DNA of 64,000 nucleotides, taken from positions 6,548,217 through 6,612,216 of the forward strand of contig OX463859.1 of the NCBI GenBank assembly GCA_949825065.1, written 5' to 3'. Made by a program: the position numbers and the translations under genes. Of the stretch, positions 21,401 to 32,371 are shown piece by piece. How positions within the stretch are numbered: position 1 is the stretch's first letter; every line of letters begins with the position of its first letter. Origin of the DNA: Odontocerum albicorne (lineage: Eukaryota > Arthropoda > Insecta > Trichoptera > Odontoceridae). The notes under the pieces were generated by a model that ran no database searches, was not told the origin of the DNA, and saw only the letters and a program-made list of their open reading frames with translations.

Positions 21401-21660
21401 CGTATCCAGAAAGTAAGTGTACTGAGGCTCTCACGACCGGATGGATTTTATTTTCGACATGTTGGCTACATTTCCGTGTAGCCTGACCTTTTCCCTCCAC
21501 AACGAGACCGGTTCGAGGTCAGTACGTTGAGAAGTGTCGACGCGACAACACGTTTCGTGAAAAATGTCAATCCAATCTCCCGCCAAGTGCGAAATACGCG
21601 GCGTCAAATTTAATTCTTGAAAAAAAAGGAGAGGTTTGTTGCGCACTGGGCACATAAATA
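21400..21660 (+). pseudogene. mariner 5'-terminal fragment
   Basis: It starts with a mariner-type inverted-repeat end, 'ggcgtatccagaaagtaagt'. An ATG at 21564 opens 'MSIQSPAKCEIRGVKFNS', the first residues of a mariner transposase subgroup, followed by a frameshift. The catalytic domain and the other terminus are missing. Confidence 0.7.
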
Positions 21661-21885
21661 ATGAGACGAGGAATGCTACTGATATAGTAAGTGGCAGAGG
21701 ATCCTCCAGGCAGCCGAGACCTACCCGTATCTGGGCTGTTGGGCTGGTGATGATGATTTGAGACTAAACGTGTTATACAGTACAAAGAATAACAAGTTTA
21801 TTTATCTAACAGCCTAAAGACAACTAATATTGTCTGACTTTTGGATATCTATCAATATTATTACGATCAAATAATGACGCAAAAT

Positions 21886-22275
21886 GTTTAGTCTAATTGG
21901 AGTTGCTTGAGTAAAAATATTTATATAGCACTGTTCAGTTGGAGTTGCTTGAGTAAAAATATTTATATAGCACTGTTCAGTTGGAGTTGCTTGAGTAAAA
22001 ATATTTATATAGCACTGTTAAGTTGGAGTTGCTTGAGTAAAAATATTTATATAGCACTGTTAAGATGGAGTAGCTTGAGTAAGAATATTTATATAGCACT
22101 GTTAAGATGGAGTTGCTTGAGTAAGAATATTTATATAGCACTGTTAAGATGGAGTTGCTTGAGTAAGAATATTTATATAGCACTGTTAAGATGGAGTTGC
22201 TTGAGTAAGAATATTTATATAGCGCTGTTAAGATGGAGTTGCTTGAGTAAGAATATTTATATAGCACTGTTAAGA
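21886..22275. repeat. 42-bp minisatellite, 9 copies, open on both strands
   Basis: The unit is 'cagttggagttgcttgagta' + 'aaaatatttatatagcactg' + 'tt'. Being a multiple of three and stop-free, it gives a 126-codon plus frame (14-residue repeat SWSCLSKNIYIALF) and a 133-codon minus frame. Early copies have AAAAATATT and later ones AGAATATT, so the array grew from variants in blocks. I infer no protein. Confidence 0.95.
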
Positions 22276-22549
22276 GAGCAACCGTAGTAAGAAAACCCCA
22301 ACCTTTGTAGACGTTCCGAAATATGTTTGTAACACATTTGGCTTTAGGTGGAGTGTAGTGTATGTGTGTAGTGTTCATGTATAATCATAAATTTTGATAA
22401 GACCTCCCGAAAAGGGTGGTTTTTAAGCACTTTACAGTTTAAACTATGTTAAACTATTTTATTTTAATAAGAATTTTAAACTATTTTATTTTAATAATTT
22501 AAGTTTAAAATACTAAAAAAGTTCTGAATGATGAAAGAGTAAAAAAACC
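22276..22549. other. Unique AT-rich flank
   Basis: No gene. There is a short duplicated word 'ttaaactattttattttaata' at about 22449-22497. Confidence 0.5.
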
Positions 22550-22680
22550 TTTATTATATGTAAGTTTGTATGATGAGGTGTGTGTAAAGTGATTGAAGCG
22601 AAATATATGTGCCAGGATAGAATGAAGTGAAGATCTGTTCTCTTTGCGTACCCCAATAGGGACATTACATGTTAGTGATG
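22550..22680 (+). mobile_element. LINE-A 3' end scrap
   Basis: It keeps only the 3' signature 'gatctgttctctttgcgtac' + 'cccaatagggacattacatg' and a short upstream coding remnant. Confidence 0.6.
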
Positions 22681-23430
22681 ATGATTATTTCGTCATTTAA
22701 TAAGTAAAGAGGTTTAAAAGCATCGTCCATCTGCTTAGTTCTTAAGGAGAGACTTAAATGAAAAGTGATTATTTTTCTTTGGTAATTTGCAATGTTTCTC
22801 AGCGCCTGAGTTTTCTTTTTAGTTTTAAGAAGAAAAAAAAACATCTCATTAAGGCTTCGAGTCTACAGTTTTTTGAGCGGGCGAGGCGCCCTGAAAATTT
22901 GCTGAAGGCTGATATTATCATACATAATGTACTAACTTCAGGAGGGTCAAAGGGATTTATTGAGAGTAGATGTTTGTAATAAATCAGGTTAGGTTGAAAA
23001 GGGGAAATAAAATATTCCTTGGGAAGATTTTAAAGTTTATTTTAAAGTCGTTAATACCAAGTGCTAAAATATTTTAAAAGTTCATGAAACGATTTAAATG
23101 ATAGAAGTTAATATTGTCGTGGAAAAAGTAAACTATATCATCCTATTTTTGGGTAAATAAAATACTTATTTCTATTTCGAAATCAGCGTAATCATGTTTG
23201 TACCACGAAAAAAAAGAGTCGTATAATATAATTTTTTAATGGGTCCCAAATAGAGTGCGGTAATTATCGCCCCATTAGTGATTTGTGTGATAAGATTTTT
23301 TTATGGAAGAGTCAAAGCTGGAAAATATATGGAATACTAGGACTATCACCATCACGACGAAAATGCGCTTAGTCTCTTAATCTTAAGTCTCTCGTCTTCA
23401 TAATATTAATTTAATGAGCTAAATGACTAT
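22681..23430. other. Stretch without a gene
   Basis: A 73-codon plus frame at 22758-22979 starts after a plausible ATG but shows no domain. The rest is AT-rich. Confidence 0.4.
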
Positions 23431-23515
23431 TGAGACGTAGAAAAGATGTATTTGAAATGTGGAGAAGAATGTTACGAATTCCATGGACAGCAAGGTGAAC
23501 TAATGCCTCTGTAGC
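23431..23515 (+). pseudogene. LINE coding fragment (5' piece of a split copy)
   Basis: It reads 'RRRKDVFEMWRRMLRIPWTA' then 'R-T-N-A', the well-known A/F-E-M-W-x-x-R-R-M-L-R-I-x-W segment of LINE reverse transcriptases. The next segment of the same protein appears at 24140, beyond LTR-like DNA. Confidence 0.8.
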
Positions 23516-23642
23516 ATACCTACCTAAATAAATAAATAATTGTCAAAATAAATAAGTGAATTGTTAAACATAATTAAATTAAATTAATTATTGTTAAAAT
23601 AGTAAACATACAGGGTCAATGACCGATGAAGTATTCATAGAT

Positions 23643-23969
23643 TGTTACACGCTAAGAACAACAACAATGTTTACTATTTTATAGTATCTGCGATTTGTCT
23701 AGCCATCTCCAAATACAAATAAATAAGCTACCGCCAATTCACGCGCTAGAGTAAGACAGAATATGTAGCGCGAACTGGCTCACTCATTTGTATAAATTAC
23801 CCGCGCGCCGAGAAATAAACATATTAGTATTGTCATTCATTCAACTGTCAAGACTTATAATTTATTTGCCCGCTGTTCACTTTCATTTTTTATCCGCATT
23901 CCTGAGTCTATATTTATTTGAATACAAATCAAGATCATCACGACATATCAACATAAGCAACTCGCTACA
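23643..23969 (+). mobile_element. LTR-like segment followed by a primer-binding-site-like sequence
   Basis: The segment starts TGTTAC and ends CTACA. Between are a TATA-like TATAAAT (23791-23797) and an AATAAA (23814-23819). Immediately after the end is TTGATGACCCTGAAC, and about 120 bp later TTGGTGACCCCGACC, both like the tRNA primer-binding sites of insect Gypsy/BEL elements. No gag or pol follows. The element sits between two halves of a LINE copy. A solo LTR with some internal DNA is the best guess. Confidence 0.45.
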
Positions 23970-24139
23970 TTGATGACCCTGAACAAAAAGGAACGCCGAA
24001 TTCAACTAAAACGAAGATAGCGATGTCGATATCAACATCATCAGCACATCCTAATAGGATACATGATACATAGATAACGACCATTGCTATATTGGTGACC
24101 CCGACCATCGCTATACCTCCATTGTCGAAGGACTGATAA

Positions 24140-24400
24140 TCATCTACAGATTGCCGACAATGTGCCTTCGACGAGTCTTTAAATTCTTTAGGCATATTAG
24201 TCGTGGCCAAGGAGACAGTTTAGAGAGGTTTGTAGTAACTGGAAGCATGGAAGAACGTCGCATAAGAGGAATAATCCCAATGCGTTTGACTTACCAAGTG
24301 AGAGACGCAGCTGGACTACCCTTAACAACTCCCCTTCTAGCTGCGGGTACAGGGATGAATGTAGAGGAGTCGTCAGAGGATATCATGGAAGTCACGATGC
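24140..24400 (+). pseudogene. LINE coding fragment (3' piece of a split copy)
   Basis: The 92-codon frame from 24151 reads 'MCLRRVFKFFRHISRGQGDS', 'LERFVVTGSMEERRIRG', then 'AAGLPLTTPLLAA'. This is the R-x-L-K-F-F-G-H-x-x-R ... L-E-K ... G-x-x-x-G-R-R-x-R-G terminal region. The frame is open to the end of the domain, but the copy is 5'-truncated. It joins in sense with the piece at 23431. Confidence 0.85.
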
Positions 24401-24529
24401 TCAGTCATGAGCTACGCGACAATATATAATATAATAACATACGATATAAAAAATCTTCCTAGTCTGATTTACGAGTTATTAGGGAAACGTTCTCGAGTGT
24501 TGTTTTCTATCTACGAATATGAATATTTC

Positions 24530-24725
24530 TTACAAGGTATAGTATGTACATATATAAATACATTCCGAAATCGCACATATATTTCAAGATAAAAACCAGA
24601 CAATACATTTAAGAGAAGAATAGAGAAAAGCCATCAAATGGTCTGAATTCATATCATAGCATCTCCCGGTCGAGATATACTCCACCAATATGGACATCAG
24701 ACCTGCGACGACAAATGATTGGTTA
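24530..24725 (-). repeat. Dispersed family U, minus strand
   Basis: On the minus strand it contains 'ttgaaatatatgtgcgattt', 'gatggcttttctctattctt' and 'atattggtggagtatatctc', matching the block shared by 48571, 54795, 58205 and 63365. Function unknown. The copies end with AATAAA-like words, suggesting the 3' end of a retroelement or LTR. Confidence 0.6.
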
Positions 24726-24751
24726 CTCGAAGGTTCAAATTTTGTAAGGTA

Positions 24752-25306
24752 TTAGGTGTTAACATAAGTTGTGTCCGTTTTTATTCAAATTTAAAAATGA
24801 GCAGCAAAAGTAAAACAAAATGGTAAAGGTTTTCTGCTCTACACAAGATATTGCGTTTGCTTTTACGTTACATATATTATTTAATTTGATTACAATCCTT
24901 AAAAATGGAATGGCAAGTAGACGAAAATGAGCATTTTCGACACCTCCTTCTGTTCGCGTTCAATCGAAGGAATAAAGCTGCCAAAGCTGCTATGAATTAA
25001 AGGACAGCTCGTCGATGGTATTTGCGTTTCAAAGACGGCAATTTCGACCTGAAAGACATGGAGCGTTTCGGACGACCAGTGGACTTCGATGAGGACCGCT
25101 TAAACCATATTATTCATGAAGATCCCCTTTGATGGCTTGTAATCAAATAAAATAATATACGAGTATGTAGCGTAAAAGCAAACACAATATCTTGTAGAGC
25201 AGAAAATTTTCTTTCGAATGACGTATTAACATTTACCATTTTGTTATACTTTTGGTGCTCATTTTTAAATTGGAAAAAAACGGACACAACTTATGTTAAC
25301 ACCCAA
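24752..25306 (+). mobile_element. Deleted mariner with about 150-bp inverted repeats
   Basis: The ends are TTAGGTGTTAACATAAGTTG and CAACTTATGTTAACACCCAA, flanked by TA duplications (24750-24751, 25307-25308). Inverted similarity continues inwards for about 150 bp on each side (including 'cgtttgcttttacgtta' versus 'agcgtaaaagcaaac'). Total length is 555 bp, against about 1.3 kb for a full mariner. Only the N-terminal coding part remains. Confidence 0.85.
24905..25130 (+). pseudogene. mariner transposase N-terminal DNA-binding region
   Basis: The frame gives 'MEWQVDENEHFRHLLLFAFN', 'RRNKAAKAAMN*RTARRWYL' and 'RFKDGNFDLKDMERFGRPVD', covering the two helix-turn-helix motifs (H-x-R-H-x-x-L ... 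T-A-R-R-W-x-x-R-F-K) and the linker G-R-P motif. There is one stop between the HTHs. The DD34D catalytic domain is entirely absent, so it could at most bind DNA. Confidence 0.85.
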
Positions 25307-25591
25307 TATCATATACGAGTATAGGTGTATATTTATATGTATGTAATTTTTTTTAATAGGTAATCCATTCACACTTCATATAAATTTAAGTGGCGGGGGT
25401 CAAAGCAAGGAATAATTTTCTGGTGCGACATGCAATATTTTTTTAAGTTGCCGTGAGGAGGTTGTTTTCTTACCGAGAGGGCTTACCACCATTCTATAAA
25501 AAGGAATAAACGTGATGGAGGAAAAGTACGATCATGGGAATACGTATTATATTTCCATGCCGTAAATTGTTATTGAAATAAATTGACATTA
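25307..25591. other. Left flank of the hAT composite
   Basis: Low-repeat DNA with 'gttgccgtgaggaggttgtt' and 'gcttaccaccattctataaa'. It may be the continuation of the Helitron relic lying on the right flank at 47324, but no helicase motif is visible here. Confidence 0.35.
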
Positions 25592-25599
25592 CTCTAAAT

Positions 25600-25613
25600 C
25601 ATAGGTTCTCAAC
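25600..25613. repeat. hAT terminal inverted repeat, left
   Basis: CATAGGTTCTCAAC is the exact complement of the right end at 47012-47025. It follows the CTCTAAAT target copy. Confidence 0.9.
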
Positions 25614-25639
25614 CTTATTTTGCCCACCGCCCACTTTGA

Positions 25640-27025
25640 GAATATTTTTTTTCTAAGGTCCCCCAATTTTTTTTACTTGCGAATCTGAAACAGCTATTGC
25701 CACGATTATATTTAAACGTGTAATATTATATACTATAGTCGTAAGATAGGATATGGTATGGTATGACCCTAGCCTATTTCTGAGTTTAAAGAAGACTGTT
25801 TCAATGAGAACAATTAAAACACAAGCATACTTCATTATATTGAAAAGTATTTTTATTAACATTCAAAAGACATTAAATTTATAACTTATCGAATGAGAAG
25901 GTTGAATTTGATCCATTTTAAGGAGTTTGTTAATATCAGGTTCAATTTTACTTAAAAGCAACCGTAAGTCGCCGCGTTCAGTAACATGGAGCCGATTTCT
26001 CTTTTTAGTTACCAATGTTGCTACTGCACTAAATCCGCGTCCAGCTAAATAGGAAGATGGGAATGCTATCAGAAATCGTTGAACAATCGACTATAATCCT
26101 GGGTCCAGTTGCCAAATCGTCTTCTGCAGCCAAAACTCTTAGTAGCCATTATTGAATTTAATTTTTAATTCCTCATTTGTCGTCAGTTCTATTAGTTTTT
26201 CTTCTAACTGGGATGATCCTGCTGTGTTGACATTTGAAAAAGGATCCAAAACCCAGTCTGGTGTATGTCCATGTTTAAAATGTCCTGGAATCGTTCCTTG
26301 AAATCACTCTGGAGGTTTTCTAAGTGTTGACAGTAAACAAGCAAGTCGTCGTGCTTGAATGATACTGCTGATCAATTTGGGAAGTTATTGAATTCACGTC
26401 TGCCGATATTTCTTTTGTATAATAGCAGTTTGGACACGAAAGCAGCAACGCTATTTTTTGTCTTAATCAAGTTTAAGTCGTCGCTTTGAAGTTGGAGATT
26501 GACATCATTAAACAATTTATACAGGTATGTCAAGTACGCAATATCGTTCTTTGATGAGATGAGGTTGTCGCGCAATTCCGTGTCTTTGTTTCCTAGGAAC
26601 TCTATCACAGACCCAAACAGATTGTAAAATCGAGTCAAACAAGTACCTTTTGACAGCCAGCGCACCTCTGTGTGAAGCAGCAATCGGTTGAAATCTTCAT
26701 CATTGGCAATGCAAAGCTGACTAAATAATCTGTCATTCAACGAGTTACTTCTGATTTTATTAACTGTTCTGATAACATATTGCAGTGATGTAAGGAGGCG
26801 TTCACTCAGGTTTTTCGCAATCAAATACTGGCGATGAATTACGCAATGCACAGCAAGCACGTCAGGAACTTTATTTTTTAAGCACGCTATGAAGCCTTTG
26901 TGACGCCCTGTCATAGCCGGTGCGCCATCCGTAGCAACTGACAAAATATTATGAAAAGGAATTTTCTTTTCGTCACAAAACTTTTCCAAAGTATTAAATA
27001 AGAATTCTCCAGTTCCAGTGTATTA
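25640..27025 (-). pseudogene. ZBED5/SCAND3-like hAT transposase, C-terminal half (left relic)
   Basis: A 205-codon open frame (26372-26989) begins after an upstream in-frame 'TGTGEFLFNTL' and reads 'EKFCDEKKIPFHNILSVATD', 'GAPAMTGRHKGFIACLKNKV' and 'VHCVIHRQYLIAKNLSERLL'. This covers the catalytic-core aspartate region (V-x-T-D-G-A-P-A-M) and the following C-x-x-H-R-x-x-L motif. Beyond a stop, 'FLIAFPSSYLAGRGFSAVAT' and 'KKRNRLHVTERGDLRL' give the hATC dimerisation domain in other frames. The N-terminal BED finger and first catalytic segment are missing because satellite begins at 27027. Stops and shifts after 26372 make it non-functional. Confidence 0.9.
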
Positions 27026-28239
27026 AATATGGAAAAATTGGTATTTTGTAAGTCAAAAGTAATAAAATTGACTTTTTACTATTTTATTACAAAAGTTATA
27101 AAATATTGTTGCAAAATATTAAAATTTGGCAAAATTGGACGTTTGGGACTAAAAATATGAAAACACGTGGAACAAACAATAAATCTGTGATGATTTTGTA
27201 CATATATTCGTAAGCTTGGTCGTCAATAGCAGTTTTTTGAGTTAAAAAATTGTGAAATATCCATATATTACTAACAAATGTATGAGGTTTTAACGTTTCA
27301 TGTCCTAAATCAACGTCAATGCGTTTTTACTAAACTTTTGTCTTGATTCATTATAATTCAAGCATTTTGGTACGAAAAATTTGTATTTTGTAAGTCAAAA
27401 CTAATAAAATTGATTTTTTAATTGGAAATATTGGGTAATATTGGGACAAAAAATGTGGAAACACGTGGAACAAACAATAATTCTGTGATGATTTTGTACA
27501 TATATTCGTACGACCTTGGTCGTCAATGGCAGTTTTTTGAGTAAAAAGTGTAAAATTTCCATGTATTACTAAAAAATGTATGAGGTTTTTAACGTTTTAT
27601 GTCCTAAGTTTTTAACGTTTTATGTCAATGCGTTTCTACTACACGTTTGTCTTGATTCATTATAATAAAATCATGTGTGTACGAAAAATTGGTATTTTGG
27701 AAGTCAAAAGTAATAAAATTGATTTTTTAATTGGAAATATTGATGAAAAATATTGATATTTGGCAAAATTGGACGTTTGGAACAAAAAAAGTGAAAACAC
27801 GTGGAACAAACAATAATTCTGTGATGATTTTGTACATATATTCGTAACCTTGGTCGTCAATGGCAGTTCTTTTAGTAAAAAGTGTGAAATTTCCATATAT
27901 AATATTACTAACAAATGTATGAGGTTTTAACGTTTCATGACCTAAATCAACGTTATTGCGTTTCTACTAAACTTTTGTCTGATTAATTATAATTCAAGCA
28001 AGTTGGTACGACAAATTGGTATTTTGTAAGTCAAAAGTAATAAAATGAATTTTTTACTTGGAAATATTGATGGAAAATGTTGTTATTTGGCAAAATTGGA
28101 CGTTTGGGACAAAAAACGTGGAAACACGTGGAACAAACAATAATTCTGTGATGATTTTGTACATATATTCGTAACCTTGGTCGTCAATGGCAGTTCTTTT
28201 AGTAAAAAGTGTGAAATTTCCATATACGAGTATTATTAA

Positions 28240-30115
28240 CAAATGTATGAGGTTTTAACGTTTCATGTCCTAAATCAACGTCAATGTGTTTTTACTAAAC
28301 TTTTGTCTTGATTCATTATAATTCAAGCATGTTGGTACGAAAAATTGGTATTTTGTAAGTCAAAAGTAATAAAATTGATTTTTAACTTGGAAATATTGAT
28401 GAAAAATATTGATATTTGGAAAAAATTGGACGTTTGGGACAAAAAACGTGAAAACACGTTGAACAAAAAATAATTCAGTAATGATTTTGTACATTTATTC
28501 GTAACCTTGGTCGTCAACGGCAGTTATTTGAGTAAAAAGTGTGAAATTTCCATATATAACTAACAAATGTATGAGGTTTTAACGTTTCATGTCCTAAATC
28601 AACGTTAATGCGTTTCTACTAAACTTTTGTCTTGATTCATTATATAATTCAAGCAAGTTGGTATGATAAATTGGTATTTTGTAAGTCAAAACTAATAAAA
28701 TTGATTTTTTTATTGGAAATATTGGGTAATATTGGGACAAAAAATGTGGAAACACGTGGAACAAACAATAATTCTGTGATGATTTTGTACATATATTCGT
28801 AACATTGGTCGTCAATGGCAGTTTTTATGTATTACTAAAAAATGTATGAGGTTTTTAACGTTTTATGTCCTAAGTTTTTAACGTTTTATGTCAATGCGTT
28901 TCTACTAAACTTTTGTCTTGATTCATTATAATTAAAGCATGTTGGTACGAAAAATTGGTATTTTGTAAGTCAAAAGTAATAAAATTGATTTTTACTTGGA
29001 AATATTGATGAAAAATATTGTTATTTGGCAAAATTGGACGTTTGGGACAAAAAACATGGAAACACGTGGAACAAACAATAATTCTGTGATGATTTTGTAC
29101 ATATATTCGTAACCTTGGTCGTCAATGGCAGTTCTTTTAGTAAAAAGTGTGAAATTTCCATATACGAGTATTATTAACAAATGTGTGAGGTTTTAACGTT
29201 TCATGTCCTAAATCAACGTCAATGTGTTTTTACTAAACTTTTGTCTTGATTCATTATAATTCAAGCATGTTGGTACGAAAAATTGGTATTTTGTAAGTCA
29301 AAAGTAATAAAATTGATTTTTAACTTGGAAATATTGATGAAAAATATTGATATTTGGAAAAAATTGGACGTTTGGGACAAAAAACGTGAAAACACGTTGA
29401 ACAAAAAATAATTCAGTAATGATTTTGTACATTTATTCGTAACCTTGGTCGTCAACGGCAGTTATTTGAGTAAAAAGTGTGAAATTTCCATATATAACTA
29501 ACAAATGTATGAGGTTTTAACGTTTCATGTCCTAAATCAACGTTAATGCGTTTCTACTAAACTTTTGTCTTGATTCATTATATAATTCAAGCAAGTTGGT
29601 ATGATAAATTGGTATTTTGTAAGTCAAAACTAATAAAATTGATTTTTTTATTGGAAATATTGGGTAATATTGGGACAAAAAATGTGGAAACACGTGGAAC
29701 AAACAATAATTCTGTGATGATTTTGTACATATATTCGTAACATTGGTCGTCAATGGCAGTTTTTATGTATTACTAAAAAATGTATGAGGTTTTTAACGTT
29801 TTATGTCCTAAGTTTTTAACGTTTTATGTCAATGCGTTTCTACTAAACTTTTGTCTTGATTCATTATAATTAAAGCATGTTGGTACGAAAAATTGGTATT
29901 TTGTAAGTCAAAAGTAATAAAATTGATTTTTACTTGGAAATATTGATGAAAAATATTGTTATTTGGCAAAATTGGACGTTTGGGACAAAAAACATGGAAA
30001 CACGTGGAACAAACAATAATTCTGTGATGATTTTGTACATATATTCGTAACCTTGGTCGTCAATGGCAGTTCTTTTAGTAAAAAGTGTGAAATTTCCATA
30101 TACGAGTATTATTAA
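28240..30115. repeat. 938-bp higher-order repeat, two tandem copies
   Basis: Landmarks at 28323, 28594 and 28992 recur exactly 938 bp later (29261, 29532, 29930), with near-identical sequence including the rare 'ccatatacgagtattattaa'. The unit comprises three monomers. Identity between copies is far above that between neighbouring monomers, so it is a recent block duplication. Confidence 0.9.
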
Positions 30116-32371
30116 CAAATGTGTGAGGTTTTAACGTTTCATGTCCTAAATCAACGTCAATGTGTTTTTACTAAACTTTTGTCTTGATTCATTATAATTC
30201 AAGCATGTTGGTACGAAAAATTGGTATTTTGTAAGTCAAAAGTAATAAAATGAATTTTTTACTTGGAAATATTGATGCAAAATATTGATATTGGGCAAAA
30301 TTGGACGTTTGGGACCAAAAACGTCAAAACACGTGGAACAAACAATAATTCTGTGATGATTTTGTACATATATTCGTAACCTTGGTCGTCAATGGCAGTT
30401 TTTTGAGTAAAAACTGTGAAATAACCATATATTACTAACAAATGTATGAGGTTTTAACGTTTCATGTTCTAAATCAACGTTAATGCGTTTCTACTAACAT
30501 TTTGTCTTGATTCATTATAATTCAAGCATGTTGTACGAAAAATTGGTGTTTTGTAAGTGAAAAGTAATAAAATTGTTTTTTTTTTACTAGGAAATATTGC
30601 CGCAAAATACTGAAATTTGGCAGAATTGGACGTTTGGGACAAAAAATGTGGAAACACGTGGAACAAACAATAATTCTGTGACGATTTTGTACATATATAT
30701 ACCTTGGTCGTCAATGGCAGTTTTTTGAGTAAAAAGTGTGAAATTTCCATGTATTACTAAAAAATATATGAGGTTTTTAACGTTTTATGTCCCCTAAGTT
30801 TTTAACGTTTTATGTCAATACGTTTCTTCTAAACTTTTGTCTTGATTCATTATAATTCAAGCATGTTGGTACGAAAAATTGGTATTTTGTAAGTCAAAAG
30901 TAATAAAATTGATTTTTTACTTTGAAATATTGATGAAAAATATTGTTATTTGGCAGAATTGGACGTTTGGGACAAAAAACGTGGAAACACGTGGAACAAA
31001 CAATAATTCTGTGATGATTTTTTTACATATATTCGTAACCTTGGTAGTCAATGGCAGTTTTTTGAGTAAAAAGTGTGAAATTTCCATGTATTACTAAAAA
31101 TGTATGAGGTTTTTAACGTTTTATGTCAATGCGTTTCTACTAAACTTTTGTCTTGATTCATTATACTTAAAGCATGTTGGTACGAAAAATTGGTATTTTG
31201 TAAGTCAAAAGTAATAAAATTGATTTTTTACTTGGAAATATTGATGAAAAATATGGGTATTTGGCAAAATTTGACGTTTGGGACAAAAAACGTGGAAACA
31301 CGTGGAAACAAACAATAATTCTGTGATGATTTTGTACGTATATTCGTAACCTTGGTCGTCAATGGTAGTTTTTTTGAGTAAAAAGTGTGAAATTTCCATA
31401 TATTACTAACAAAAATGATGAGGTTTTAACGTTTCATGTCCTAAATCAACGTTATTGCGTTTCTACTAAACTTTTGTCTTGATTCATAATTCAAGCATGT
31501 TGGTACGAAAAATTGGTATTTTGTAAGTCAAAACTAATAAAATTGATTTTTTAATTGGAAATATTGGGTAATATTGGGACAAAAAATGTGGAAAGACGTG
31601 GAACAAACAATAATTCTGTGATGATTTTGTACATATATTCGTAACATTGGTCGTCAATGGCAGTTTTTTCAGTAAAAAGTGTGAAATTTCCATGTATTAC
31701 TAAAAAATGGGAAAACACGTGGAACATACAATAATTCTGTAATGATTTTGTACATATAAACGTTATTGCGTTTCTACTAAACTTTTGTCTTGATTCATAA
31801 TTCAAGCATGTTGGTACGAAAAATTGGTATTTTGTAAGTAAAAAGTAATAAAATTGATTTTTTACTTGGAAATATTGACGAAAAATATTGATATTGGGCC
31901 CAATTGGACGTTTGGGGAAAAAAACGTGAAAACACGCGGAACAAACAATAATTCTGTGATGATTTTGTACATATATTCCACATAACCTTGGTCGTCAATG
32001 CCAGTTTTTTGAGTAAAAAGTGTGAAATTTCCATATATTATTAACAAATGTATGAGGTTTAAACTTTTTATGTCCAAAATCAACGTCAATGCGTTTCTAC
32101 TACACTTTTGTATTGATTCATTTTAAATCAAGCATGTTGTACGAAAAATTGGTATTTTGTAAGTCAAAAGTAATAAAATTGATTTTTCACTTGGAAATAT
32201 TGCAGCAAAAAACTGAAATTGGCCAAAATTGGACGTTTGGGACAAAAAATGTGGAAACATGTGGAACTAACAATAATTCTGTGATGATTTTGGACATATA
32301 TTCGTAACCTTGGTCGTCAATGGCAGTTTTTTGAGTAAAAAGTGTGAAATATCCATATATCCATATATGTA

